NCBI GenBank assembly: GCA_963801065.1
Contig: CAWDDG010000004.1
Span: 434,001 to 498,000, forward strand
Origin: CAWDDG01 sp963801065
Lineage (GTDB): Bacteria; Actinomycetota; Actinomycetes; Jiangellales; Jiangellaceae
Reading direction: 5' to 3'
DNA: 64,000 bases
Shown: positions 9,134 through 17,794 of the stretch, piece by piece
Position numbering within the stretch: position 1 is the first letter of the stretch
How the letters are laid out: every line of letters starts with the position of its first letter
Position numbers and translations under genes: made by a program
The notes under the pieces: generated by a model
Told to the model about the DNA's origin: nothing
Seen by the model: the letters and a program-made list of their open reading frames with translations, nothing else
The model's database searches: none

Positions 9134-10117
9134 GTGACCGACGTCCGCAACGTGATCATCATCGGCTCCGGACCCGCCGCCTTTACGGCCGCGATCTACG
9201 CCGCGCGAGCACGCCTCGAGCCGCTGGTGCTCGAGGGCTCGGTCAGCTGGGGCGGCGCCCTGATGAACACGACCGATGTAGAAAACTACTCGGGCTTCCG
9301 CAACGGCATCATGGGTCCGGTACTGATGGACGAGATGCGGGCACAGGCCGAGCGTTTCGGTGCCGAGATCGTCACCGACGACGCGGAGGCCGTGGATCTC
9401 ACCGGCGACGTGAAGGTCGTCCGGGACGGCTCCGATCGCGAGTACCGCGCCCGGGCGGTGATCCTGGCGATGGGATCAAGCTACCGGGAGCTCGGGCTGC
9501 CGAACGAGAAGCGACTGTCCGGTCACGGCGTCTCGTGGTGCGCCACCTGCGACGGCTTCTTCTTCCGCGACCAGGACATCGCCGTCGTCGGCGGTGGCGA
9601 CTCGGCCATGGAGGAAGCGACCTTCTTGACCCGTTTCGCCCGAAAGGTCTATGTGATCCACCGCCGCGCCGAGTTGCGCGCCTCGAAGGTCATGCAGGAG
9701 CGGGCGTTCGCCAACGACGGGATCGAGTTCATCTGGAACACCGAGGTCGTCGACGTCCTGGGCGAGGACAAGGTCCAAGGCCTGCGTCTTCGCGACACGG
9801 TGACCGGCGCCGAGCGCACCCTGGACGTGACGGGCGTGTTCGTCGCGATCGGGCACGACCCCCGCTCCGCGCTGGTGGCCGACCAGGTGCGGCGGGACGA
9901 AGCCGGCTACGTGCTCGTCGACCAGCCGTCGACCCGCACGAACCTGCCAGGCGTGTTCGCGGCCGGCGACCTCGTCGACCACACGTATCGCCAAGCGATC
10001 ACGGCTGCGGGCACGGGCTGCCAGGCGGCTCTGGACGCGGAACGCTACCTCGCCGCCCTCGACGAGACCACGACCAAGGCTGCACCCGCCGCCGCGCTCG
10101 CGGCAATCGAACACTGA
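9134..10117 (+). CDS. trxB: Thioredoxin-disulfide reductase
   Basis: A 327-residue NADPH-dependent flavoprotein that reduces thioredoxin in the cytoplasm. The FAD-binding GSGPAAFTAAIYAARA begins at residue 11, the redox-active CATC lies at 136-139 (SWCATCDGFF), the NADPH-binding VVGGGDSAMEEATFL follows, and GVFAAGDLVDHTYRQAITAAGTG is near the end (shown here as recognisable family sequence). The GTG at 9134 follows a GAAAGGA ribosome site; the open frame extends 28 residues further upstream, but those residues overlap the promoter. trxA follows 29 bases downstream, forming a trxBA operon with a SigR-type promoter in front. Confidence 0.96.
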   Translation: MTDVRNVIIIGSGPAAFTAAIYAARARLEPLVLEGSVSWGGALMNTTDVENYSGFRNGIMGPVLMDEMRAQAERFGAEIVTDDAEAVDLTGDVKVVRDGSDREYRARAVILAMGSSYRELGLPNEKRLSGHGVSWCATCDGFFFRDQDIAVVGGGDSAMEEATFLTRFARKVYVIHRRAELRASKVMQERAFANDGIEFIWNTEVVDVLGEDKVQGLRLRDTVTGAERTLDVTGVFVAIGHDPRSALVADQVRRDEAGYVLVDQPSTRTNLPGVFAAGDLVDHTYRQAITAAGTGCQAALDAERYLAALDETTTKAAPAAALAAIEH

Positions 10118-10146
10118 GAACCGACACTCTCCAGGAGGCACCCACC

Positions 10147-10470
10147 GTGGGCAGCATCAAGCACATCACCGACACCGACTTCACCGAGAACGTCCTGCAG
10201 AACGACAAGCCGGTGCTGGTGGACTTCTGGGCCGAGTGGTGCGGGCCGTGCCGGATGATCGAGCCGGTGCTCGAAGAGATCGCCTCCACGCAGAGCAAGC
10301 TCGACATCGTCAAGCTCAACGTCGACGAGAACCCTGAGACCGCCGCTGCCTACCGGATCACGTCGATCCCAGCGCTCAACGTGTTCTCCGGCGGCAAGGT
10401 GGTCAAGCAGATCATCGGCGCGAAGCCGAAGGCTGCCCTGCTTCGCGACCTCGAGGAGTACACCGCCTGA
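10147..10470 (+). CDS. trxA: Thioredoxin
   Basis: A 107-residue thioredoxin, the general cytoplasmic disulfide reductant. The active-site WCGPC is at residues 31-35 with the usual preceding VLVDFWAE, and the cis-proline loop is TSIPALNVF. The start is a GTG ten bases after AGGAGG (10132-10137). It is co-transcribed with trxB, whose product recycles it. Its length and motifs are ordinary for the family. Confidence 0.96.
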   Translation: MGSIKHITDTDFTENVLQNDKPVLVDFWAEWCGPCRMIEPVLEEIASTQSKLDIVKLNVDENPETAAAYRITSIPALNVFSGGKVVKQIIGAKPKAALLRDLEEYTA

Positions 10471-10552
10471 GGGCCCTGGTGGCGCGGCGATAGGTGCCGA
10501 TACCGACGGGTACGATGCCGGCCAGAGACCCGCGAAGGGACGGCGCCGACCA

Positions 10553-11683
10553 ATGACCCCGCTGCGCTATCGCCTCGGCGATACCGGACCTGCGGTGGCC
10601 GAGATCCGGGCGAAACTCGCCCAACTCGGTCTGCTCGACGACGGCACCTCGGACTCGTTTGACGACGACGTCGACCGGGCGGTCCGACAGTTCCAACAGG
10701 AGCGAGGGCTCTCGGCGGACGGCATCGTCGGCCCGACGACCTATCGGGTCCTCGACGAGGCGCGATGGCGGCTCGGCGACAGGCTGCTGTCGTATGTCGT
10801 GGCCAACCCGCAGGCCGGCGACGACGTGCTCGGCCTGCAGCGGCGTCTGTCCGAGCTCGGGTTCCACGTCGGCCGTGTCGACGGAGTGTTCGGTCCTCGC
10901 ACCGGCGAGGCGTTGCGCGAGTTTCAGCGAAACGTCGGGCTCCCGGCCGACGGCACCTGTGGGCCCGGCACGTTCAAGGCACTCGGCCGATTGGCGCCGA
11001 TCGTCACCGGTGGGCGGCCGGACAACCTGCGTGCGTCCGAGGCGCTCCGACGAGCCGGCAAACGGCTGCCCGGCAAGATCGTGGTCATCGATCCTGGTCA
11101 TGGCGGGCCGGATCGTGGCAACCTCGGCCACGGCCTCGAGGAAGCCGCCATCGTCGAGGATCTCGCGGCACGCGTCGAGGGTCGGCTCGCGGCGACCGGG
11201 GTCCAGGCCTACCTGACCCGCGGCACCGTGATGGACGACGAGGTGGAGGAGATCACCCGGGCCCGCTTCGCCAACGAGGCCGAAGCCAATCTGGTGATCT
11301 CGCTGCACGTCGATACCCATCCGAACCCGCACACATCCGGCGTAGCAACCTATTTCTACGGTAGCGACCGCCCGGGAGCCAACAGTGCTATCGGAGAAAC
11401 CTTCGCGGGTCTGATCCAACGCGAGATCGTGGCGCGCACGGATCTGGTCGACTGCCGTAGCCACGCGAAGACGTGGGACCTGCTCCGCCATACTCGGATG
11501 GCCGCCGTGCGCGTCGAGTTGGGCTACGTCACCAACGAGCGCGATGCGGCCCGGTTGGCCGATCCCGAGTTCCGCGACGTGGTTGCCGAGGCCATCGTCG
11601 TGGCCGTCCAGCGCGTGTACCTGCCCTCACACGAGGACGCACAGACGGGCGCCTTGAGGTTGCGGGATCTCGCCGACGCGTGA
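10553..11683 (+). CDS. cwlM: CwlM-like N-acetylmuramoyl-L-alanine amidase family protein
   Basis: A 376-residue cytosolic protein with two N-terminal peptidoglycan-binding type 1 repeats (about residues 6-70 and 83-146) and an Amidase_3 domain from about 174. Zinc ligands are recognisable: H183 in DPGHGG, E196 in GLEEAAIV and H252 in SLHVDTH; the RVELGYVTN motif carries the distal Glu. No signal peptide is present, as in mycobacterial CwlM, which does not act as a hydrolase but, once phosphorylated by PknB, stimulates MurA. That role here is inferred from homology and from pknB in the same window. A TACGAT -10-like hexamer lies at 10511-10516 and a GAAGGGACGG ribosome site precedes the ATG. 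Confidence 0.9.
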   Translation: MTPLRYRLGDTGPAVAEIRAKLAQLGLLDDGTSDSFDDDVDRAVRQFQQERGLSADGIVGPTTYRVLDEARWRLGDRLLSYVVANPQAGDDVLGLQRRLSELGFHVGRVDGVFGPRTGEALREFQRNVGLPADGTCGPGTFKALGRLAPIVTGGRPDNLRASEALRRAGKRLPGKIVVIDPGHGGPDRGNLGHGLEEAAIVEDLAARVEGRLAATGVQAYLTRGTVMDDEVEEITRARFANEAEANLVISLHVDTHPNPHTSGVATYFYGSDRPGANSAIGETFAGLIQREIVARTDLVDCRSHAKTWDLLRHTRMAAVRVELGYVTNERDAARLADPEFRDVVAEAIVVAVQRVYLPSHEDAQTGALRLRDLADA

Positions 11684-11998
11684 GCACGGCTGCTTCAGGG
11701 TCGCCGTCCGTTTCACGTGAAACAGGGTCGGCCCACCGGTCACCGGTCGGCGAGGGTATCGGGTCCTGTGCCCGGAAGAATGCGCCACATACCCAGCACC
11801 CGTTCTATGGCAATCTCCTGTCCTCGCATGTCCCGGTCGCCATTTGGTGGCTCGCGCGTCCACGCGCCGGCTCGGCGTCGGGCCACGTCGGCCCCATGGT
11901 GAGACCACAGCCGCTCGGGACGTCCGGTTGCCACTACGATGCCGTATCTGGCGTCGCCGAGCCGTGACGGGTCGGCACCGCATGGGCGGGAGGTCGTC
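11684..11998. other. cwlM-GNAT spacer with parS and a promoter
   Basis: This 315-base stretch holds no gene I can support. It contains a parS site at 11709-11724 and a TACGAT -10-like hexamer at 11935-11940 that would start a transcript about 50 bases before the GNAT gene. Confidence 0.6.
11709..11724. other. parS: parS centromere site 1
   Basis: A 16-base palindrome matching consensus TGTTTCACGTGAAACA at 15 of 16 positions (first base C). ParB binds such sites near oriC and loads condensin and the segregation complex. It lies between cwlM and the GNAT gene, about 9 kb from the dnaA-dnaN spacer. Confidence 0.95.
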
Positions 11999-12625
11999 GT
12001 GCACGCCGCGAGTCGCCGGCTGGCGTCGGTCACCCTCGACAACCTCGACGACATGCCGCGTCCATGTCGGTCATGCGTCTACTGGGAGCTCGACTCGGTG
12101 GCTGCCGACCACGCCAGAGAGGCCGGCGACCCCGCGCTCGAGAAGGAAGCGTGGGTTTCGGCAGTCCTGCTCGAGTGGGGAAGCTGCGGGACCCTCGCGT
12201 ACGTCGAGGGGGCGCCGGCCGGCTACGTCCTCTATGCGCCGCCTGCTCTGGTGCCTCGCGCAGCGGCCTTCCCGACCAGCCCGACAAGCCCCGACGCGGT
12301 TCTGTTGGTCACCGCCTTCGTGCGACCTGAGCACCGCGGCCACGGTGTGGGCCGTAGCCTGATTCAAGCTGCGGCCAAGGATCTGCTCCAACGCGGCACC
12401 CGCGCGATCGAGGCCTTCGGCGACGCCCGGTGGGAACAGCCCGCCTGTGTGATGCCGGCCGCGTACCTGGAAGGTGCCGGCTTCGAGGTCGTTCGACCGC
12501 ACCACAGGTGGCCCAGGCTGAGGCTGGATCTGCGTTCGACCGTGACCTGGCGAGAGGATGTCGAGGTGGCGGTCGAACGTATCTTCGGGTCGGTGAGCCC
12601 TGAGCCGTCGCTTCGGCCGGTCTAA
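11999..12625 (+). CDS. GNAT-family N-acetyltransferase
   Basis: A 208-residue protein whose C-terminal half is a GNAT fold: LLVTAFVRPEHRGHGVGRSL is the acetyl-CoA-binding motif A (RGHGVG), followed by AIEAFGD and AAYLEGAGFEVV. The N-terminal half has CRSCVYWEL, a Cys pair typical of the conserved GNAT protein encoded beside parB in many actinobacteria. The substrate is unknown. GTG at 11999 is chosen because GGGAGG ends seven bases before it; an ATG at 11939 would add 20 residues that coincide with the promoter hexamer. It is convergent with parB. Confidence 0.78.
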   Translation: MHAASRRLASVTLDNLDDMPRPCRSCVYWELDSVAADHAREAGDPALEKEAWVSAVLLEWGSCGTLAYVEGAPAGYVLYAPPALVPRAAAFPTSPTSPDAVLLVTAFVRPEHRGHGVGRSLIQAAAKDLLQRGTRAIEAFGDARWEQPACVMPAAYLEGAGFEVVRPHHRWPRLRLDLRSTVTWREDVEVAVERIFGSVSPEPSLRPV

Positions 12626-12880
12626 GGCCCGATGGCAGACACACCGCGACTGCGCCCGCTGTCGAATCGACGTGCCGTACAGGCCGTCCTCGCATTCAAC
12701 TGAGGTCTGCTCCTACGGCCGGATGCTTTGCGTCTGCAAGGCCGTGCGAGCAGCACTGACATCCGGCCCGTCCCGGCCGGCACTGATCCGAAAGGCTGCC
12801 GGCCGCTGCCGGAGCAGACTCAGGGCGAGATCAGTCCGCGTCAGCCGGCTCGGCATCGCCGCTCGCCTTCCGGGCGGGGT

Positions 12881-12949
12881 CGCGTGCTCAGCCCGTGTCG
12901 ACTCGCGTGGTCAGCCGGTGTCGGGTCGCGTGGTCAGCCGGCGTCGGGA
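12881..12949. repeat. Three imperfect 23-bp tandem repeats at the 3' end of parB
   Basis: CGCGTGSTCAGC recurs at 12881, 12904 and 12927, a period of exactly 23 bases. The last copy includes the parB stop codon. The rest of the GNAT-parB spacer (12626-12880) shows no gene or hairpin that I can support. Confidence 0.75.
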
Positions 12950-13980
12950 GCGATGGTTCCCACGATCCGCTCGAGGTCGTCGATGCTGGCGAACTCGATG
13001 ACGACCCGGCCCTTGCTACGGCCGAGATCGACTTTGACCCGGGTGTCGAGACGCTCCGACAGTGTCGTCGCGATGTCCGCCAGCCGGGGGGCCACCGGCT
13101 TCGGGATGTGCGAACCGCGTCGCCGCCTCGGTTTGTCCTCACCGAGCGCGACGATCTCTTCCACCGAGCGGACACTAAGTCCCTCGGCCACGATCCGCTG
13201 TGCGAGCCGCTCCTGCGCCGCGCCGTCGGCCAGTCCGAGCAGCGCCCGCGCATGGCCCGCTGATAGCACGCCGGCCGCGATTCGGCGCTGTACTACGGGC
13301 GGTAGCTTGAGCAGCCGCAGTGTGTTGGAGATTTGCGGCCGCGACCGCCTGATGCGTCCGGCAAGCTCTTCATGGGTGCAGCCGAAATCGTCGAGCAGCT
13401 GCTGATATGCGGCTGCCTCCTCCAGCGGGTTGAGATTGCTCCGATGAAGGTTCTCGAGCAACGCATCCCGCAGCATCGCGTCATCACGGGTGTCACGCAC
13501 GATCGCGGGGATCGTCGCAAGCCCCGCCTGCTCGGTGGCACGCCAGCGCCGCTCGCCCATGACCAGCTCGTAACGGCCACCCTCGAGCGACCGCACGACG
13601 ACGGGCTGCAGGAGGCCGACCTCGCGGATCGAACCGACGAGCTCGTCCATGGCCTCCTCGTCGAAGACCTCGCGGGGCTGCTTGGGATTCGGGGAGATCG
13701 CATCGACCGGCACCTCGGCGAAATGCGCGCCTGAGACTGGCAGGAGTGTCGATGCGCCGTCAGATGCAGAGAGCGCGCCGCTGCCGTTTGCTTGCGATGT
13801 TTCACGTGAAACGACGCCAGCCGCTCCGTCGGCAGAGGGGGCCTGGCCGTCGGCCCGATCTGGGAAGAACACGTCGACCGGGGTTCGCCGCGCCGCTTCG
13901 CCGTCGCTGGGCTCTCGGGACGGCCCGGTCGGAATCAGTGCTCCGAGCCCACGGCCGAGGCCACGTCGACGCTCGCTCAC
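12934..13980 (-). CDS. parB: Chromosome-partitioning protein ParB
   Basis: A 348-residue CTP-dependent DNA clamp that binds parS and organises the origin region. The N-terminal RGLGRGLGALIP is the ParA-interacting peptide. A variable linker (about 20-85) precedes the N-terminal nuclease-fold domain with ISPNPKQPR and the CTP-binding GERRWRA at 142-148. The helix-turn-helix lies around HEELAGRIRRSRPQISNTLR, and the C-terminal dimerisation domain around VKVDLGRSKGRVVIEF. The GTG start overlaps the parA stop. A parS site (13798-13813) lies inside the linker coding region and specifies VSRET. Confidence 0.97.
   Translation of the reverse strand: MSERRRGLGRGLGALIPTGPSREPSDGEAARRTPVDVFFPDRADGQAPSADGAAGVVSRETSQANGSGALSASDGASTLLPVSGAHFAEVPVDAISPNPKQPREVFDEEAMDELVGSIREVGLLQPVVVRSLEGGRYELVMGERRWRATEQAGLATIPAIVRDTRDDAMLRDALLENLHRSNLNPLEEAAAYQQLLDDFGCTHEELAGRIRRSRPQISNTLRLLKLPPVVQRRIAAGVLSAGHARALLGLADGAAQERLAQRIVAEGLSVRSVEEIVALGEDKPRRRRGSHIPKPVAPRLADIATTLSERLDTRVKVDLGRSKGRVVIEFASIDDLERIVGTIAPDAG
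13798..13813. other. parS: parS site 2, inside parB
   Basis: TGTTTCACGTGAAACG, 15 of 16 to consensus. It lies within parB itself, about 7 kb from the dnaA-dnaN spacer. Confidence 0.95.
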
Positions 13981-15338
13981 GACTTCTCCTTCGGGGTTCT
14001 GTCCTTGCTGTTGTCGATCGGTAACGCGCCTCGCTCGGCCATCTCCCTGGCCGCCTCGAGGTAGGACAAGGCGCCACTCGAGCTGGGATCGTAGGTCATG
14101 ACGGTCTGGCCATAACTCGGCGCTTCGCTGATCCGAACGGAACGCGGGATCGACGTGCGAAGCACAGTGTCACCGAAATGCCGACGCACCTCGTCGGCCA
14201 CCTGCGCGGATAACCGGGTGCGGGCGTCGAACATCGTTAGCAAGATCGTCGACACAGCCAGTGACGGGTTCAAATGTGCCCGGACCAGGTCGATGTTCTT
14301 CAGCAGCTGGCTCAAGCCCTCGAGCGCGTAGTACTCGCACTGGATCGGGATGAGAACCTCGTCGCCTCCCACCAGGGCGTTCACGGTGAGCAGTCCCAGA
14401 GAAGGAGGGCAATCGATCAGCACGTAGTCGTAACCGTCGCCCTCGCCCAGCGTCGACAGATGGGCGGTCAGGGCCCTCCGCAGCCTCGACTCGCGGGCCA
14501 CCAGCGAGACCAGTTCGATCTCGGCGCCAGCGAGGTCGATCGTTGCAGGCACGCATGTGAGCAGGTCGAATCCCTGGACCTTCCCGATCACGTCGCCGAT
14601 CGGCGTCTCCTCGACGAGTACGTCGTAGACGCTCGGGATGTCCGCGTGATGATCGATTCCCAATGCCGTCGAGGCGTTGCCCTGTGGGTCTAGATCGATC
14701 ACCAACACGCGCAGGCCGTTGGCGGCCAATGCAGCTGCGACGTTCACCGTCGTCGTCGTCTTGCCCACGCCGCCCTTCTGGTTCGCGACGACGATCACCC
14801 GGGTCGATGCTGGAGCCGGCAGGGGTTCGCGACGCCGGCTCACCGCCATCAAGGCCGCCGCCGCTTGATGCGCGATAGGTGTGTCGATGTCGGCGAGCGC
14901 ACCGGCCATACCGGCCGGAGCGGCCAGTTCGGCTGCGCTCAGAATCGCCGCTGACTCCGTCGCCGACCGGTGATCGGATGGCGTCGACCGCAGGTCCTCC
15001 TGCTGGGTGGAGCCGTCGCCCGGGCGCGACGGGTGGGACTCGGCCTCCGGATTGGCGGCACGCACCGCTGCGACATCACCGTCGATGCCTGGGCCGGCAC
15101 TCTCGGCGCGGCCCGCCTCTCCCGCTCGTGGCGAGCTGTGCGCCTGGCTCGCGCCGGACTCGGTCACCTGCTCTCGCGCGGGCACGTCACGACTCACTTC
15201 GGTGTGCGACGCCGCAGGTCCTTCCGGCCAGCCAAGATGAGCTCCGGCTTCCCCCTGGTCCGAGCCTGCGCGAACTCCGCTGGCTGACCGACCGACCTCA
15301 GGCCAGCCCAGACCGGGAGCGGCAGTGGACACGGTCAT
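13977..15338 (-). CDS. parA: Chromosome-partitioning ATPase ParA (Soj)
   Basis: A deviant Walker-A ATPase that forms DNA-bound gradients pulling ParB-parS complexes. The ATPase core starts at about residue 180: VIVVANQKGGVGKTTTTVNV holds the deviant Walker A lysine motif, VLVIDLDPQGNAS is motif A', and YVLIDCPPSLGLLT is Walker B. Total length is 453, of which about 180 residues form a low-complexity N-terminal extension rich in Ala, Ser, Glu and Gly, far longer than in typical Soj proteins. ATG 15338 follows GAGAGGCAGGAG and overlaps the rsmG stop (ATGA). A later start nearer the core cannot be excluded. Confidence 0.95.
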   Translation of the reverse strand: MTVSTAAPGLGWPEVGRSASGVRAGSDQGEAGAHLGWPEGPAASHTEVSRDVPAREQVTESGASQAHSSPRAGEAGRAESAGPGIDGDVAAVRAANPEAESHPSRPGDGSTQQEDLRSTPSDHRSATESAAILSAAELAAPAGMAGALADIDTPIAHQAAAALMAVSRRREPLPAPASTRVIVVANQKGGVGKTTTTVNVAAALAANGLRVLVIDLDPQGNASTALGIDHHADIPSVYDVLVEETPIGDVIGKVQGFDLLTCVPATIDLAGAEIELVSLVARESRLRRALTAHLSTLGEGDGYDYVLIDCPPSLGLLTVNALVGGDEVLIPIQCEYYALEGLSQLLKNIDLVRAHLNPSLAVSTILLTMFDARTRLSAQVADEVRRHFGDTVLRTSIPRSVRISEAPSYGQTVMTYDPSSSGALSYLEAAREMAERGALPIDNSKDRTPKEKS

Positions 15339-16045
15339 CTCCTGCCTCTCTTCCGTCGCCGTCGTTGGACAGCCTCCCCCACCCTGGGCCCCACTTCGAC
15401 CACCGCGACGCGTGTCGGAGGGTCGACAATGCCGTGGCCGAAGTCTCGGATCGTGCAGGAGACAGCGCCCATTCTCATCAGTGCACCCGATGCGTTGGCA
15501 ACCTCCTCCACAACAGACTCACCCTTCAGGGCCAACAATCGGCCGCCTGTGGACAACAGTGGCAGCGTCCAGCGGGCCAGGGTCTCCAACGAGGCCACTG
15601 CCCGAGCTGTGACGACGTCGACGGCGAGCCGACCCGCGAGCTCCTCGGCTCTGGCGCGGACGATCACGACATTCTGCAGGCCCAGGTCTGCGATCACCTC
15701 ACCGAGGAAGTTCGAACGGCGCAGCAGCGGTTCGATGAGCGTGACGTGGACGTCGGGCCGAACGATGGCCAGGACGACACCAGGAAGGCCGGCACCCGAA
15801 CCGACGTCCGCGACCGCCGCCCCGTCCGGCAGAACCGGGTGCACCACGGCGCAGTTGAGCACATGCCGTTCCCACAGGCGCGCACGCTCACGGGGGCCCA
15901 TCAGACCACGCTCGATGCCTGGTCCGGCAAGCCATGCGGCGTACCGCTCGGCGAGCGGCAGCCGCTCTCGGAAGACGGTCACAGCCACGCGCGGGGGCAA
16001 GGGAAGACCGCGCTGGGGCGGTTCCGTAGCGTTCTCAGCCGTCAT
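15335..16045 (-). CDS. rsmG: 16S rRNA (guanine-N7)-methyltransferase RsmG (GidB)
   Basis: A 236-residue SAM-dependent methyltransferase that modifies G527 of 16S rRNA (E. coli numbering). The SAM-binding motif is VADVGSGAGLPGVVLAI (about residues 78-94), preceded by LWERHVLNCAV, and TARAVASLETLARW and GGRLLALKG follow. The C-terminus ends in a very basic RRRRKRGRR. It sits in the canonical jag-rsmG-parA-parB order and overlaps parA by four bases. Loss of this gene in other bacteria gives low-level streptomycin resistance; here it appears intact. Confidence 0.96.
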   Translation of the reverse strand: MTAENATEPPQRGLPLPPRVAVTVFRERLPLAERYAAWLAGPGIERGLMGPRERARLWERHVLNCAVVHPVLPDGAAVADVGSGAGLPGVVLAIVRPDVHVTLIEPLLRRSNFLGEVIADLGLQNVVIVRARAEELAGRLAVDVVTARAVASLETLARWTLPLLSTGGRLLALKGESVVEEVANASGALMRMGAVSCTIRDFGHGIVDPPTRVAVVEVGPRVGEAVQRRRRKRGRR

Positions 16046-16171
16046 TGGGACCCTCGGTCACCGGCTGTCGGCCAGCGGTTACGGGCGGGGCGAGCACGCG
16101 GCCCGGTCCAGACCATGGCGTGAGCCGACTCACCGGCGCCCGGGTTGCGGGGCCGTTGGCGAAGTCGGGCA

Positions 16172-16187
16172 TGTTTCACGTGAAACG
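16172..16187. other. parS: parS site 3
   Basis: TGTTTCACGTGAAACG, 15 of 16 to consensus, in the rsmG-jag spacer about 4.5 kb from the dnaA-dnaN spacer. Confidence 0.95.
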
Positions 16188-16236
16188 GCGCGCCAGCAGT
16201 CCGGCGCGCCGTTCTCAGGCAGGGCATCGTTGCTCG

Positions 16237-16764
16237 TCAAAGCGGCAACACGACGACATGCCGGGAAGGCTCCTCGCCTTCCGATTCGCTGCGCAGTCCG
16301 GAGGCCGCCACCGCGTCGTGCACGACCTTGCGCTCGAATGGCGTCATCGCGCGAAGCGGCACAGCGTCACCGGAAGCTTTGACCTCCTCGACGGTGCGCT
16401 GTGCCAACGCAGTCAGCTCTTCGCGCTTTCGCGCCCGGAAGCCGCTGATGTCCAGCATCAGCCTGCTGCGCTCGCCGGTCTCCCGCACGACAGCGAGACG
16501 CGTCAGCTCCTGGAGAGCCTCGAGGACCTCGCCCCCGTCGCCGACCAGCTCCTCCAGGTCGACCCCGACGACCGACACCATCGCACGGTCGCGCTCGACG
16601 TCCATATCGATGTCGCCGTCGAAGTCGGCGATGTCGAGCAGGCCTTCGAGGTAGTCCGCGGCGATGTCTCCCTCACGTTCGAGCTCGCGCACCCGTCCGG
16701 GCGCTGGACCTGGCTCGGCGGCAATCGTGGTTTCGTCGTCAGGCGGGGTTGCCGCGTCGTTCAC
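16237..16764 (-). CDS. jag: Jag/KhpB-type R3H and KH RNA-binding protein
   Basis: A 175-residue predicted RNA-binding protein encoded next to yidC, as in most Gram-positive bacteria. The central KH-like domain (about residues 45-110) includes EVLEALQELTRLAVV and RLMLDISGFRARKREEL. The C-terminal R3H domain carries VPLRAMTPFERKVVHDAV with the RxxxH spacing. The acidic N-terminus (about 1-40) looks disordered. Homologues (KhpB/EloR) influence cell elongation through RNA binding in Streptococcus; a role here is inferred. The start is GTG at 16764. Confidence 0.9.
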   Translation of the reverse strand: MNDAATPPDDETTIAAEPGPAPGRVRELEREGDIAADYLEGLLDIADFDGDIDMDVERDRAMVSVVGVDLEELVGDGGEVLEALQELTRLAVVRETGERSRLMLDISGFRARKREELTALAQRTVEEVKASGDAVPLRAMTPFERKVVHDAVAASGLRSESEGEEPSRHVVVLPL

Positions 16765-16834
16765 TTCGGGCTCCTTGCAGACACGATGCCGAATTCACGC
16801 CAGCAGACCAGAGTCGTCAGGCCGGTGCCGGCGG

Positions 16835-17788
16835 TCACTTCCTCTTCTTCTTGTTCGGGCGCTGTGCGCTGCCCTTGCGTTGCGCACGACTGTCGCGTTT
16901 GGGCTGCTGTCGCACCGGCGGAGGCGGTGTGGCGGCTTCCTCGACCACCGAACCGGCCGGGACGGCCGTGCCGCGACGCTTGGCCTTGGCCTCCATGCGC
17001 CGCTGGTGAGCTTCCTCGGCGGGCGTGCCAGGTGCCGGCATCCGGCGGATGACGTAGAACTGCTGGCCCATGGTCCACAGGTTCGACGTGAGCCAGTAGA
17101 GCACCACGCCCAGCGGGAAGTACACGCCGGAGAACGCGAAGACCAGCGGCAGGACGTAGAGCAAGATCTTCTGTTGCTGCGCGAAGGGGCCCTCCATGGC
17201 CTCCTTCGGCATGTTCTTGCGCATGATCTGGCGCTGGGTGAGGAACGTCGTCAGCGTCATCAACACGACCATGACGATCGCGATCACCCGCGTCTGGGTG
17301 TTCGGTGCATCGAGGAAGGTCGCGGACAGGGGGGCGTTGAAGATCTCGGCATCGCCGGCCGACTCGAACAACTCGGGTTGATTCGTGAATGCGCCGCGCG
17401 CGTGACCCTCCGCGACACCGGAGAGCACGCGGAACAGGGCGAACAGGAACGGCGCCTGAAGCAGGATCGGCAGACACGAGGCGAACGGGTTGGTCCCCGT
17501 GTCCTTGTAGAGCTTCATCGTCTCCTGCTGGAGACGCTCCCGGTCGCCCTTGTACTTCTTCTGCAGCTCGCGCACCTTCGGCTGCAGCATCTGCATGTTG
17601 CGCTGTGACTTGATCTGCCGGACGAACAGTGGGATCAACAGGATCCGGATTACCACGACCAGCCCGATGATCGACAGCGCCCAGTTCACGCCGTCGTGGC
17701 TGATCCCCAACAGCTCGCTGAACAGCCAGTGCCAGCCGATCATGATCCAGCTGACCAGGTAATAGAGCGGGGCGAGCAGGGTGTCCAC
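16835..17788 (-). CDS. yidC: Membrane protein insertase YidC/Oxa1
   Basis: A 317-residue Oxa1-family insertase that helps place proteins in the cytoplasmic membrane. Transmembrane segments are near residues 5-25, 33-55 (WALSIIGLVVVIRILLIPLF), 103-125, 167-187 and 203-235. The conserved positively charged groove residue is in VVIRILLIP, and the cytoplasmic loop KVRELQKKYKGDRERLQQE is typical. The C-terminal 55 residues are basic and disordered (ending NKKKRK), which promotes ribosome binding in homologues. It starts with a GTG and lies six bases after yidD. Confidence 0.95.
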   Translation of the reverse strand: MDTLLAPLYYLVSWIMIGWHWLFSELLGISHDGVNWALSIIGLVVVIRILLIPLFVRQIKSQRNMQMLQPKVRELQKKYKGDRERLQQETMKLYKDTGTNPFASCLPILLQAPFLFALFRVLSGVAEGHARGAFTNQPELFESAGDAEIFNAPLSATFLDAPNTQTRVIAIVMVVLMTLTTFLTQRQIMRKNMPKEAMEGPFAQQQKILLYVLPLVFAFSGVYFPLGVVLYWLTSNLWTMGQQFYVIRRMPAPGTPAEEAHQRRMEAKAKRRGTAVPAGSVVEEAATPPPPVRQQPKRDSRAQRKGSAQRPNKKKRK

Positions 17789-17794
17789 TGGTGT

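Noticed and set aside
12881..12949. CRISPR-like array
   Set aside because: The three units are direct tandem copies without spacers.
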